Shown: positions 7,372 to 15,862, counted from the first letter of the stretch. The stretch is 64,000 nt of DNA from Streptomyces sp. R21 (GCF_041051975.1 NZ_CP163435.1:3658001-3722000), one strand, 5' to 3'. Numbers and translations are program-made. The notes: generated by a model not told the origin, from the letters alone.

Positions 7372-8451
7372 TCAGGACGTCAGCCAGGACCGCAGCTTCT
7401 CCTCGGCCTGCGGGATCAGGGAGGCCTGGACGCGCTCGTCGACCTTGTGGGCGAGGAGCGGGTTGCCGGGGCTGTAGTTCACCGCGGGCACGCCGAGCGC
7501 GCTGAAGCGGGCGACGTCCGTCCAGCCGAACTTGGGACGGGCCACGCCGCCCACGGCCGCCATGAAGGCCGCGGCCGCGGGATGGTCGAGACCGGGGCGG
7601 GCGGCGCCGGTGTGGTCGTCGACGACGAACTCGTCCACACCGCAGTCGGCGAAGAAGTCGCGGACGAAGGCCTCGGCCTCCTCCTCGCTGCGGTCGGGCG
7701 CGTAGCGGAAGTTGACGACGACGGTGCACGCGTCGGGGATGACGTTGGTGGCCACGCCGCCCTCGATGCGTACGGCGTTGAGGCCCTCGTGGAACTGGAG
7801 GCCGTCCACGACCGGCCTGCGCGGCTCGTAGGCGGCCAGCCTGGCCAGGATCGGGGCGGCCGCGTGGATCGCGTTGGAGCCCATCCACGCGCGCGCGGAG
7901 TGCGCCCGCTCCCCCTTGGTCCTCAGGAACACCCTCAGGGTGCCCTGGCAGCCGCCCTCCACCTCGTTGTCGGTCGGCTCCAGGAGGACCGCGAAGTCAC
8001 CCGCCAGCCAGTCGGGGTGGGCCTCCGACACATGCTTCAGACCGTTGAGGTGTCCGGCGACCTCTTCGTTGTCGTAGAAGACGAAGGTGAGGTCGCGGTT
8101 GGGGGCGGGGACGGTGGCCGCGATGCGCAGTTGGACCGCGACGCCGGACTTCATGTCGCAGGTGCCGCAGCCCCACAGAACGCCGTCCTCGTCGAGGCGC
8201 GAGGGGACGTTGCCCGCGATCGGGACCGTGTCGATATGCCCGGCGAGAATCACGCGCTCGGCGCGGCCCAGGTCGGTGCGGGCCACGACGTTGTTGCCGT
8301 AGCGGTCCACCGTCAGGTGCGGCAGGGCGCGCAGCGCCGTCTCGATCGCGTCCGCGAGCGGCTTCTCGCTGCCGCTCTGAGAGGGGAAGTCGACGAGCTG
8401 CGCGGTGAGCTGCGCGGCGTCCAGCGCGAGGTCAAGCGGGGTATCGGCCAT
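7372..8451 (-). CDS. dapE: Succinyl-diaminopimelate desuccinylase
   Basis: 359 aa M20 metallopeptidase. It hydrolyses N-succinyl-LL-2,6-diaminopimelate to LL-diaminopimelate and succinate in lysine and peptidoglycan synthesis. Metal-site motifs are LAGHIDTVP (first His/Asp), WGCGTCDMKSG (bridging Asp), YDNEEVAG (Glu pair), LLEPTDNEVEGGCQG and the final LLAHKVDERV (His). The dimerisation or lid domain lies at about 180-290. Start ATG 8451. dapC lies 1.9 kb away on the same strand, and both are in the equivalent M. tuberculosis neighbourhood (Rv1202, Rv1178). Confidence 0.92.
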   Translation of the reverse strand: MADTPLDLALDAAQLTAQLVDFPSQSGSEKPLADAIETALRALPHLTVDRYGNNVVARTDLGRAERVILAGHIDTVPIAGNVPSRLDEDGVLWGCGTCDMKSGVAVQLRIAATVPAPNRDLTFVFYDNEEVAGHLNGLKHVSEAHPDWLAGDFAVLLEPTDNEVEGGCQGTLRVFLRTKGERAHSARAWMGSNAIHAAAPILARLAAYEPRRPVVDGLQFHEGLNAVRIEGGVATNVIPDACTVVVNFRYAPDRSEEEAEAFVRDFFADCGVDEFVVDDHTGAARPGLDHPAAAAFMAAVGGVARPKFGWTDVARFSALGVPAVNYSPGNPLLAHKVDERVQASLIPQAEEKLRSWLTS

Positions 8452-8548
8452 GGCCTCGACCCTAATGCCCCGGGCCGCCGGGGCCGGTTTCCAGGGTTGT
8501 CCACAGGGCCCGGGAGCGCCGACAGCGCCCTCCAGTACCTTGTACGTC

Positions 8549-9520
8549 GTGCCAGAGCCGTCACCCTCCTCCTTCCGGCGCGGCCGCCTCCTCCGTTCCG
8601 GGGCGGCCGTCGTGGTCCTGCTCGCCCTCGCGGGCTATCTCGCGGTGCAGTACGTCACCGGTGGCACCGGTGCGCCGCGCTGCGAGGTCGTCTCCGGCAA
8701 GGGTGACGGGGCGTCGTTCGAGTTCGCGCCGGAACAGGCGGTGAACGCGGCGACGATCTCGGCGGTCGGCACCGCGCGCGGCATGCCCGAGCGCGCTGTC
8801 ACCATCGCGCTCGCCACCGCCCTCCAGGAGTCGGGACTGCGCAACATCCAGCACGGCGACCGCGATTCGCTCGGCCTGTTCCAGCAGCGGCCCTCGCAGG
8901 GCTGGGGCACGAAGAAGCAGATCATGGACCCGACGTACGCGGCGGGTGTCTTCTACGAGCACCTGGCCAAGGTGACCGGCTACTCGCGGCTGCCGCTCAC
9001 GGTCGCCGCGCAGCGCGTGCAGCGCAGCGGCTATCCGCAGGCGTACGCGAAGCACGAGCCGGACGCCACGCTGCTGGCAGCGGCCCTGACCGGCCGGGCG
9101 GCGGCCACGCTGACCTGCGACGGGAGGCCCGGCGCCGACCCGACCGGCGGCGCGGACTCGGTGCGCGCCGCGCTCGTACGGGACTTCGGGCGCGATGTGC
9201 TGCAAGAGGCGGGCGCGGAAGTGGGCGCCGGGGCCACCACCTCGCCGTCGCCTTCGCCGACGGGCGCCGACGGCGACGGCCGCACCGTGACCGTCCCCGT
9301 GCCCACGGGGACCACGGCCGGGACGACGCTCCGCCAGCGCGGCTGGGAGCTGGCGCACTGGGCCGTGGCCAACTCGTCCGCGCTGCACATCGTCCGGGTC
9401 TCGTACGCGGGCCGGCAGTGGACGGCCGGGAACACCGACAGCGAGTGGCGTCGCGCCACCGCCGACAAGTCCGGCAGCGTGAAGCCGGACGCCGAGGTCC
9501 GAATCGTCACTGGGCAGTAG
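8549..9520 (+). CDS. Membrane-anchored protein with lysozyme/transglycosylase-like motif
   Basis: About 323 aa. An N-terminal signal anchor (LRSGAAVVVLLALAGYLAVQ) is followed by an extracytoplasmic domain with ALQESGLRNI, GDRDSLGLFQQRPSQGWGT and DPTYAAGVFYEHL. The ES-L-x(n)-SLGLFQQRP pattern is typical of lysozyme-fold transglycosylase-like proteins, in which the Glu of ESGL would be catalytic. A Ser/Pro/Thr linker (GATTSPSPSPTGADG) leads to a C-terminal domain of about 70 residues. The start is uncertain: GTG 8549, with an in-frame TTG at 8540; neither has a good Shine-Dalgarno sequence. Activity on peptidoglycan is inferred from the motif only. Genomes often label such proteins merely hypothetical. 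Confidence 0.65.
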   Translation: MPEPSPSSFRRGRLLRSGAAVVVLLALAGYLAVQYVTGGTGAPRCEVVSGKGDGASFEFAPEQAVNAATISAVGTARGMPERAVTIALATALQESGLRNIQHGDRDSLGLFQQRPSQGWGTKKQIMDPTYAAGVFYEHLAKVTGYSRLPLTVAAQRVQRSGYPQAYAKHEPDATLLAAALTGRAAATLTCDGRPGADPTGGADSVRAALVRDFGRDVLQEAGAEVGAGATTSPSPSPTGADGDGRTVTVPVPTGTTAGTTLRQRGWELAHWAVANSSALHIVRVSYAGRQWTAGNTDSEWRRATADKSGSVKPDAEVRIVTGQ

Positions 9521-9603
9521 TACGGGTCGTCACTCTTCGGGAGTACACGCGCCGTGCCGGATTCGGGCCGTGCGCAGGTTTTCGCTCACTCACTCCCGCA
9601 TCC

Positions 9604-9651
9604 GCCGAATCCCTTGAGAACAAAGGGCCGTAAGGATTCGGCAGATTTTTT
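9604..9651 (+). terminator. Rho-independent terminator with U-tract
   Basis: GCCGAATCC (9604-9612) pairs with GGATTCGGC (9634-9642), followed at once by AGATTTTTT. A canonical U-tract terminator is unusual in this GC-rich window. It ends the lysozyme-like gene. Confidence 0.75.
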
Positions 9652-9839
9652 GACCGGACGCTTTATGCCCGTTTTTATCCGCAGATGATAATGCGACGCA
9701 TTGCCAACTCTTTACGTTGGCCCGCCGCAACCTTCGCGGGCTTCGAGCGGTAGTCACTGCGTCCGAGCCCGGACGATCAGCACGACGATCGGCATCCGGA
9801 ATCGGGCACGACCTCGTTCTCTCCCGTCTAAGGAGCATC
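9652..9839 (+). promoter_or_regulatory. AT-rich promoter region of the secreted-protein gene, with 13-bp palindrome
   Basis: This stretch is clearly AT-richer than its surroundings (for example TTTATGCCCGTTTTTATCC). It contains AATGCG-A-CGCATT at 9690-9702, a perfect palindrome that could be an operator. No sigma consensus could be assigned with confidence. The translation start is set by AAGGAG at 9830-9835. Confidence 0.45.
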
Positions 9840-10286
9840 ATGTCCCTCCCCCTGACCCGCCGGATCGCCCGTGTCGCGCTGCTCGTCGCAGCGGGAGCGG
9901 CAGCCGGGGTCGGTGCGGCCGGCTCCGCCAGCGCGGCGACCGAACTGCCGGCCGCCCCCAACCTCGGCGGCCTGACCGCCCTGGACGGGGCGCAGGTCGG
10001 CAACACCGTCGACGGTGCCGCCCAGAGCGCCACCGGGCTCGCGGGCAACGCCGGCAGCAAGGCGGTCAAGAAGGCGGTACCCGCCGCGGGCAAGACCGGC
10101 GGCAAGGCAGCGAAGACGGCGACACCGGCCGCGCAGAAGGTGGCCGGGGACGCGGCCGGGCAGGCCGGTGGGCTGCTCGGCGACACGGCGCAGACCGCGA
10201 CGGGGGGTGGGCTTCCGACGGACGCGGTGACCAAGGGTGGGCTGCCGACGGAGCAGCTGCCGCTGAAGGGGCTGCCGCTCGGCTAG
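9840..10286 (+). CDS. Small secreted Ala/Gly/Lys-rich protein
   Basis: 148 aa. A clear signal peptide (MSLPLTRRIARVALLVAAGA) ends at SASA, giving a mature protein of about 115 residues that is extremely rich in Ala, Gly, Lys and Thr. The middle consists of short repetitive blocks such as AAGKTGGKAAKTATPAAQKV, and the C-terminus has GGLPTDAVTKGGLPTEQLPL. There are no Cys or Trp residues and no recognisable enzyme domain, so it is probably an unstructured wall-associated or exported protein. Streptomyces relatives are sometimes labelled 'ATP-binding protein' without visible support. ATG 9840 follows AAGGAG. It is a single-gene unit bounded by strong terminators on both sides. Confidence 0.8.
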   Translation: MSLPLTRRIARVALLVAAGAAAGVGAAGSASAATELPAAPNLGGLTALDGAQVGNTVDGAAQSATGLAGNAGSKAVKKAVPAAGKTGGKAAKTATPAAQKVAGDAAGQAGGLLGDTAQTATGGGLPTDAVTKGGLPTEQLPLKGLPLG

Positions 10287-10306
10287 GCTGCCGCCCGCTT
10301 TCTACG

Positions 10307-10346
10307 GCGAGGGGTGCCCAGGGTTGTTTCCCCGGGCACCCCTCGC
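10307..10346. terminator. Strong bidirectional hairpin terminator
   Basis: GCGAGGGGTGCCC (10307-10319) pairs perfectly with GGGCACCCCTCGC (10334-10346), with further G-C pairs inside the 14-base loop. It lies between the secreted-protein gene and the convergent dapC. Confidence 0.85.
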
Positions 10347-10370
10347 TCGTGTTTCCGGCAGCAGTGGCGA

Positions 10371-11465
10371 TCACGCCAGGCGTCGTACCGCCGCCGCCAC
10401 CCGTTCGTCCGTCGCCGTCAGGGCCACGCGCACGTACTGGTCGCCCGCCGGGCCGTAGAAGTCGCCCGGGGCCACGAGGATGCCGAGAGTCGCGAGGTGG
10501 GCGACGGTGTCCCAGCAGGACTCGTTGCGGGTGGCCCAGAGGTAGAGGCTGGCTTCGCTGTGTTCGATGCGGAAGCCGTGGGCGAGGAGGGCGTCGCGCA
10601 GGGCGGTGCGGCGGGCCGCGTAGCGCTCGCGCTGTTCGTGGACGTGGGTGTCGTCGCCGAGGGCGGCCACCACCGCCGCCTGCGTGGGCGCGGAGGTCAT
10701 CATGCCGCCGTGCTTGCGGATCTCCAGCAGGTCGCGCAGGACCGCCGGGTCACCGGCGAGGAACGCGGCGCGGTAGCCCGCCAGGTTGGAGCGCTTGGAG
10801 AGGGAGTGGACCGACACGATGCCCTCGTACGAGCCGCCGCACACGTCCGGGTGCAGCACCGAGACCGGGTCGGCCTCCCAGCCCAGTTCGATGTAGCACT
10901 CGTCGGAGAAGATCAGGATGCCGTGCTCACGGGCCCAGGCGACGATCCGGGTCAGCTCGGCCTGGGACAGGACGCGACCCGTGGGGTTCGAGGGCGAGTT
11001 GAGCCAGAGGAGCTTCAGGTCCGTCGGGTCCAGCTCGGTCGGGTCGTCGTAGGCGACGTAGTCCGCTCGGGCGAGGCGGGCGCCGACCTCGTACGTCGGG
11101 TACGCGAGGCGCGGGTAGGCGACCTTGTCGCCCGGGCCGAGGCCCAGCTGCGTCGGGAGCCAGGCCACCAGTTCCTTGGAGCCGACGATCGGCAGGACGT
11201 GGCGGTGCGTGATGTCCCGTGCGCCGAGCCGTCGGCCGACCCAGCCCGTGATCGCGTCCCGCAGCTCCGGCGTGCCCCAGACGGTGGGATAGCCCGGGGA
11301 GTCGGCCGCGTCGACCAGAGCTTTCTGGATCAGCTCGGGGACCGGATCGACAGGAGTGCCGACGGACAGGTCGACGATGCCGTCCGGGTGGGCTGCTGCG
11401 GTCGCCTTGTAGGGCTCCAGCTTGTCCCAGGGGAAGGTGGGAAGCCGGTCGGAGACTGCGGACAC
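10371..11465 (-). CDS. dapC: N-succinyldiaminopimelate aminotransferase
   Basis: 364 aa, PLP-dependent class I/II aminotransferase that transfers an amino group from glutamate to N-succinyl-2-amino-6-ketopimelate in diaminopimelate synthesis. Motifs: NSPSNPTGRVLSQAEL, then FSDECYIELGW (Asp for the PLP ring nitrogen), then SVHSLSKRSNLAGYRAAF, where the Lys of SLSKRSN is the Schiff-base lysine. The N-terminal VSDRLPTFPWDKLEPYK is typical of actinobacterial DapC. The start is taken as GTG 11465; an in-frame GTG at 11474 adds three residues. It follows fdxA on the same strand, as dapC follows a ferredoxin gene in M. tuberculosis (Rv1177-Rv1178). Confidence 0.9.
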   Translation of the reverse strand: MSAVSDRLPTFPWDKLEPYKATAAAHPDGIVDLSVGTPVDPVPELIQKALVDAADSPGYPTVWGTPELRDAITGWVGRRLGARDITHRHVLPIVGSKELVAWLPTQLGLGPGDKVAYPRLAYPTYEVGARLARADYVAYDDPTELDPTDLKLLWLNSPSNPTGRVLSQAELTRIVAWAREHGILIFSDECYIELGWEADPVSVLHPDVCGGSYEGIVSVHSLSKRSNLAGYRAAFLAGDPAVLRDLLEIRKHGGMMTSAPTQAAVVAALGDDTHVHEQRERYAARRTALRDALLAHGFRIEHSEASLYLWATRNESCWDTVAHLATLGILVAPGDFYGPAGDQYVRVALTATDERVAAAVRRLA

Positions 11466-11522
11466 GGGGATCACTTTCTGCTCGGGCGCCCCGGTTCTGC
11501 TCGGACGCCTGGGGAAACACCG

Positions 11523-11565
11523 CGGTCCCGTACGGCGATCATGGCGATCTGGCCGTACGGGACCG
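11523..11565 (-). terminator. Hairpin between fdxA and dapC
   Basis: CGGTCCCGTACGGC (11523-11536) pairs perfectly with GCCGTACGGGACCG (11552-11565), a 14-bp stem with a 15-base loop. It should terminate or attenuate fdxA transcription before dapC. Confidence 0.7.
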
Positions 11566-11597
11566 AGGCGGCGCGGTTCGGGCGCTTGCCGTGCCGC

Positions 11598-11918
11598 TTA
11601 CTGGTTCTGCGGCGGCAGTGCCGAGATGAAGGGGTGGTCGCGCTCGATCAGACCCAGCTTGCTGGCGCCACCGGGCGAGCCCAGCTCGTCGAAGAACTCG
11701 ACGTTCGCCTTGTAGTAGTCCTTCCACTCCTCCGGGGTGTCGTCCTCGTAGAAGATCGCCTCGACCGGGCACACCGGCTCACAGGCTCCGCAGTCGACGC
11801 ATTCGTCCGGGTGGATGTACAAGGACCGGGAGCCCTCGTAGATGCAGTCGACCGGGCACTCCTCGATGCACGCCTTGTCCTTGACGTCGACACAAGGCTG
11901 CGCGATGACGTAGGTCAC
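11598..11918 (-). CDS. fdxA: Seven-iron ferredoxin (3Fe-4S/4Fe-4S)
   Basis: 106 aa cytoplasmic electron carrier. The first cluster region is PCVDVKDKACIEECPVDCIY, with the spacing of a 3Fe-4S-binding site, and the second, DECVDCGACEPVCPVEAI, binds a 4Fe-4S cluster. The C-terminal extension (DTPEEWKDYYKANVEFFDEL) is characteristic of actinobacterial FdxA/FdxC. The start is GTG 11918 after GAGGAGG at good spacing. The redox partners cannot be deduced here. A strong hairpin separates it from dapC. Confidence 0.92.
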   Translation of the reverse strand: MTYVIAQPCVDVKDKACIEECPVDCIYEGSRSLYIHPDECVDCGACEPVCPVEAIFYEDDTPEEWKDYYKANVEFFDELGSPGGASKLGLIERDHPFISALPPQNQ

Positions 11919-12058
11919 GCTGTCGTTCCTCCTCGATAGGGCGCTGGCGGGCCTCCTCAGGCTCCGCCGCCTGGCGCGCGGGAGCGCGGCGTCGTCGATG
12001 CCCGCCCCTAGTATCTCCGTTCCGGGGCATGATCCGAACAGGAGGGGTGAACTGACCT

Positions 12059-13123
12059 GTGGAAATCTCTGCGGCCGGCCGCCTTGAGGTCCGTGTCACC
12101 ACTGCTGACGTGGGTAAACGTGTGTCGGTGCGGCGACTGAACGAAGATGATGAACATGCCGTCAAGGGTGAGAAGTTCACCGACACGGTCGGAGTTCTCA
12201 CATCATGGGACGACGGTGTGCTGACGATCACACGCCGTACGGGCGAGGTTGTCCGAATTGCGGAATCCACGCTGGTCGCGGGCAAGATCGTGCCGTCCGC
12301 TCCGGCGCGCCGCCGGGGGCCCGCCACCTCGTACGAGGAACTGGCGCGGATCTCCGCGCGGGCCTGGCGGCCGGTGGAGAGCGAGCAGCTCGGCTCCTGG
12401 GAGCTGCGGGCGGCCGGCGGCTTCACGCGGCGGGCCAACTCGGTGCTGCCGACCGGCGACCCGGGACTGCCGCTGGACGAGGCGCTGACCGCCGTACGGG
12501 ACTGGTACGCGGCTCGCGGGTTGCCCGCGTACATCCAGACCGCCACCGGGGCCGAGGGCACGCAGGAACTGCTCTGCGCGGAGCTGGAGGCGCGCGGCTG
12601 GACGCGTGAGGTGACCGCGGAGCTGTGGATCGGCTCGCTCGCGCCGATCGCGGACCGGGAGGTCGCCGGGGCCCCCGAGGTCGTGCTCTCCCGCGAGGCG
12701 GACGAGGCGTGGCTCGGCCGCTACCAGCGCAAGGGGCTCGGTGAGGTCGCGCTGAAGGTGCTGAGGAGCGGGCCCTCGGTGTGGTTCGCGACGGTGCCGG
12801 GTGACGAGGGTGGCGCGCCGGCCGCCATCGGGCGGTGCGTGGTGGACGGGCGGTGGGCCGGATTCGCCGCCGTGGAGGTCGACCCGGCGCAGCGCCGCCG
12901 GGGACTGGCCGGGGCCGTCATGGTCGCCCTGGCCCGGCGGGCCCTGGACGAGGGCGCCTCGGCGGCCTGGCTCCAGGTGGAGACGGACAACACGGCCGCG
13001 CGGGCGCTGTACGCCGGAATGGGGTTCGGGGCGCATCACGCGTACCACCACTACCGCGCGCCGCGGACGCCCGGTGATCGCGCGCCACAGCCGCCCGGCG
13101 GCGACCGGTATCGATCGGTGTGA
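12059..13123 (+). CDS. GNAT family N-acetyltransferase with N-terminal SH3-like domain
   Basis: 354 aa. An N-terminal domain of about 75 residues (VRVTTADVGKRVSVRRLN, GVLTSWDDGVLTITRRTGEV) looks like a small beta-barrel, as in the Rv0428c-type putative acetyltransferases. The C-terminal GNAT domain has the acetyl-CoA-binding loop VEVDPAQRRRGLAGAVM and the final VETDNTAARALYAGMGF. The substrate is unknown. The start GTG 12059 lies 11 bases after AGGAGGGG; no closer in-frame start exists. Its stop overlaps the next gene's possible GTG start, indicating an operon with the SirB1-family gene. Confidence 0.82.
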   Translation: MEISAAGRLEVRVTTADVGKRVSVRRLNEDDEHAVKGEKFTDTVGVLTSWDDGVLTITRRTGEVVRIAESTLVAGKIVPSAPARRRGPATSYEELARISARAWRPVESEQLGSWELRAAGGFTRRANSVLPTGDPGLPLDEALTAVRDWYAARGLPAYIQTATGAEGTQELLCAELEARGWTREVTAELWIGSLAPIADREVAGAPEVVLSREADEAWLGRYQRKGLGEVALKVLRSGPSVWFATVPGDEGGAPAAIGRCVVDGRWAGFAAVEVDPAQRRRGLAGAVMVALARRALDEGASAAWLQVETDNTAARALYAGMGFGAHHAYHHYRAPRTPGDRAPQPPGGDRYRSV

Positions 13124-13140
13124 GAGGGCACGAGCCAGCT

Positions 13141-13995
13141 ATGCGTCGTCCACCTCTTCCCCCGGAGCCCGAGCGGGCCGCCGAGTGCCGTCGGCGGTTC
13201 GCCGAGGAGGCACGCTCCGAGCGGCCCGATCTGTCGTTGCTGTGCCTGCTGCTGGGGGCGACGGCGGACGGGTCGCTGGACGAGGCGGGGCTCGACGCGG
13301 CGCAGATCGAACTGGACGAGCTGGCGGGCCAGTTGCCGTTCCGCCCCGGCGGCCCCCGCTCCTGGGCCATCGCCCTCGCCGAACTCCTCGGAGAGCGCCA
13401 CGGCTTCGGCGGCTCGCCCGCCGACTACCAGCGGCTGGAGTCGTCGCTGCTGCATGCCGTCCTGCGGCGGCGGCGCGGGCTGCCCATCCTGCTCTCCGTG
13501 GTGTGGATGGAGGTCGCCCGGCGGGCCGGCGCTCCCGTGTACGGGGTGGCACTGCCGGGGCACTTCGTCGTCGGCTTCGGTCCCCCGGAGCAGCAGGTGC
13601 TGGCCGATCCCTTCGCCGGGGGGCGCGTGCTGACCGGCGGCGACGCGGAGTTGCTCGTGGCGGGTGCCACCGGTGCCCCGCTCGACCCGTCGATGCTCAC
13701 CCCTGCCGATCCGCTGGACGTTGTCCTGCGGATCCTCAACAACGTCCGGGCGTGGGCTGCGGCTCGGCCCGAGCGTACGGATGTCGCCCTGTGGGCGGTC
13801 GAGTTGTCGCTGCTGCTGCCGTCGCATCCTGCCCGGTTGCGGTATGAGCGGGCTCAGCTGCTCGTTCAGTGCGGGGATTTCCTCGGCGGGGCCGCGGAGC
13901 TCGACGCTTATGCAGAGGTGGTGGGGGCGGTGGACGAGGCTGCGGCCGAGGGGGTGCGGCGGGCGGCGCACGCTGCGCGGGCCATGCTCAACTGA
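13141..13995 (+). CDS. SirB1/transglutaminase-like family protein
   Basis: 284 aa. It contains the SirB1-N (transglutaminase-like) core: the segment LHAVLRRRRGLPILLSVVWM, then RAGAPVYGVALPGHFVVGF, then DPFAGGRVLT. The usual catalytic Cys position is not evident, so enzymatic activity is doubtful, as in many members. The C-terminal 100 residues are helical and TPR-like (LRILNNVRAWAAARP onward). ATG 13141 was chosen because MRRPPLPPEP is a typical beginning; GTG 13120, overlapping the upstream stop, is the alternative. It is translated from the same mRNA as the acetyltransferase. The role is unknown. Confidence 0.75.
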   Translation: MRRPPLPPEPERAAECRRRFAEEARSERPDLSLLCLLLGATADGSLDEAGLDAAQIELDELAGQLPFRPGGPRSWAIALAELLGERHGFGGSPADYQRLESSLLHAVLRRRRGLPILLSVVWMEVARRAGAPVYGVALPGHFVVGFGPPEQQVLADPFAGGRVLTGGDAELLVAGATGAPLDPSMLTPADPLDVVLRILNNVRAWAAARPERTDVALWAVELSLLLPSHPARLRYERAQLLVQCGDFLGGAAELDAYAEVVGAVDEAAAEGVRRAAHAARAMLN

Positions 13996-14025
13996 GCTTG
14001 CCGGCCACCCTCCCCTGCCCGGCGG

Positions 14026-14640
14026 CTACAACCAGCCCTTCTCCCTTGCGATGCGTACCGCCTCTGTTCTGTTGCGCACCGCCAGTTTCTGGATCGCCGT
14101 CGAGAGGTAGTTGCGGACGGTGCCCTGGGAGAGGTGGAGGGCCCTGGCCAGTTCGGCGTTGGTGGAGCCGTCTGCGGCTGCGCGGAGGACCTCGCGTTCG
14201 CGGTCGGTGAGGGGGTTGGCGCCGCCCGCGAGGGCCGCGGCGGCGAGGGTGGGGTCGATGACCCGTTCGCCGGCGAGGACCTTGCGTACGGCGGCGGCGA
14301 GTTGGGCCGCGGGGGCGTCCTTCACCAGGAAGGCGTCGGCGCCGGCTTCCATGGCGGTGCGCAGGTAGCCGGGGCGGCCGAAGGTGGTGAGGATGACCAG
14401 CTTGACGCCGGGAAGCTCCTTGTGGACCTCGGCCGCGGCCTCGATGCCCGTGCTGCCGGGCATCTCGATGTCCAGCAGGGCCACGTCCACGTCGTGCGTG
14501 CGCGCGGCCTCCAACACCTCGTCGCCGCGTGCGACTTGGACGACGACGTCGATGTCCGGTTCGAGGCCCAGCAGGGCGGCGAGTGCCTCGCGGACCATCG
14601 ACTGGTCCTCGGCGAGGAGGACCTTGATCGTACGACTCAT
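14026..14640 (-). CDS. NarL/FixJ-family response regulator
   Basis: 204 aa. The receiver domain (1-120) has D12, phospho-acceptor D57 in LLDIEMP, the T/S position in ILTTFG and K in LVKDAP. The LuxR-type helix-turn-helix (about 140-200) reads LTDREREVLRAAADGSTNAE and LSQGTVRNYLSTAIQKL. It is the cytoplasmic partner of the kinase directly upstream, with which it overlaps by ATGA, and probably controls the exporter genes of the same operon. The organisation resembles DesK-DesR systems. Confidence 0.93.
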   Translation of the reverse strand: MSRTIKVLLAEDQSMVREALAALLGLEPDIDVVVQVARGDEVLEAARTHDVDVALLDIEMPGSTGIEAAAEVHKELPGVKLVILTTFGRPGYLRTAMEAGADAFLVKDAPAAQLAAAVRKVLAGERVIDPTLAAAALAGGANPLTDREREVLRAAADGSTNAELARALHLSQGTVRNYLSTAIQKLAVRNRTEAVRIAREKGWL

Positions 14641-15857
14641 GCGCCGGATCCTACGGGGTCGCCCACCGCGCCCGCAGAGCCCCGTACCGCGGCCATCGGC
14701 ACCCGTGCGACCAGCCGGAACCCGTGCCGGACGCGGCCGGCCTCCAGCGCCCCGCCGACCTTCTCCAGCCGCTCGGTGAGACCGGTCAGACCGTTGCCGG
14801 GGCCGCCGCCGGAGCCGCCCGACCCGTTGTCCTCCACGGACAGTTCGAGCATCGGGCCGTCGAGGGTCTGGCGGCGGACCAGCTCCACCACGCAGCGCCG
14901 GGCCCCGCTGTGCCGTACGACATTGGTGACCGCCTCGCGCAGCACCCAGGCCAGCGCGGACTCGCTCTCCTCGGGGACGTCGGCGAGGTCCGGTTCGGCG
15001 GGCAGCTCGGTGGTGACCCCTGCCGCGGTCAACGCGACCTGGGCGCCGGCGAGTTCACCGGCCAGGCGGGGGCGCCGGTAGCCGGTGACGGCCTCGCGGA
15101 CGTCGACCAGGGCCTGGCGGCTGACGTTCTCGATGTCGGCGACCTGCTGGGCCGCCTTGTCGGGGTGGTCGGGGAGCATCCGGCCGGCCAGCTCGCTCTT
15201 CAGGGTGATCAGCGAGAGCGAGTGGCCGAGGAGGTCGTGCAGGTCCCGGGCGAGCCGCAGCCGTTCCTCGTTCGCGGCGAGTTGGGCGACCGTGGCGCGG
15301 GCCTTGCGCAACTCGACGGTCGTGCGCACCAGTTGCGAGACACCGGTCATCGCGAAGCCGATGAGCAGCACCAGCAGGACCAGGTCCCACGCGTCCTTCT
15401 CCCCGACGTGCAGCCCCACGAGCAGCATCACACCGGCCGTCGCCGGGACCGCCCAGTTCGCGCTCCGCAGCGGGAGGGTCGACCCGCAGGCGACGGAGAC
15501 GTAGCAGAAGAGGCCGAGCCACGGGGAGCCGAGCGTGTAGGTCAGCAGGACGGCTAGCGCGCCGAGGACGAGGATGTACCCGATGACGAGCCGCCCGGAG
15601 AACTGCCTGCTGCCCATGTTCCTGAAGACCAGCGACAGGTAGATCCCGACGAAGGCCGCGAGGCCCAGCCAGCCGGCCACCGTGCCGCCGGTCGTGTGGT
15701 GCCCGGAGACCAGATCGTGGACCGGCGCGCTGAGGAAGACGAGCCAGACGCCGATCCACAGGGTCTTGCGCAGGAATTCGCGCCCGTTGCGGGGCGGCTG
15801 CCCCATGCGCGTCAGCCGCTCCGTCCGGTCTTCGTCGGAACACTGATCCTCGGTCAT
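14637..15857 (-). CDS. Sensor histidine kinase (HisKA_3 / DesK type)
   Basis: 406 aa. Five or six hydrophobic helices between residues 32 and 172 form a membrane sensor with little extracellular sequence. The dimerisation/phospho-acceptor motif RLARDLHDLLGHSLS has H207. The catalytic domain retains an N box (LREAVTNVVRHSGA) and the G boxes VEDNGSGGSGGGPGNGL and GLTERLEKVGG. Start ATG 15857 lies after GAAGG; a GTG at 15866 overlapping the permease stop is possible. It phosphorylates the downstream regulator. The signal is unknown, but kinases in such operons often sense membrane-active compounds or the transporter itself. Confidence 0.9.
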   Translation of the reverse strand: MTEDQCSDEDRTERLTRMGQPPRNGREFLRKTLWIGVWLVFLSAPVHDLVSGHHTTGGTVAGWLGLAAFVGIYLSLVFRNMGSRQFSGRLVIGYILVLGALAVLLTYTLGSPWLGLFCYVSVACGSTLPLRSANWAVPATAGVMLLVGLHVGEKDAWDLVLLVLLIGFAMTGVSQLVRTTVELRKARATVAQLAANEERLRLARDLHDLLGHSLSLITLKSELAGRMLPDHPDKAAQQVADIENVSRQALVDVREAVTGYRRPRLAGELAGAQVALTAAGVTTELPAEPDLADVPEESESALAWVLREAVTNVVRHSGARRCVVELVRRQTLDGPMLELSVEDNGSGGSGGGPGNGLTGLTERLEKVGGALEAGRVRHGFRLVARVPMAAVRGSAGAVGDPVGSGA

Positions 15858-15862
15858 GGCGT

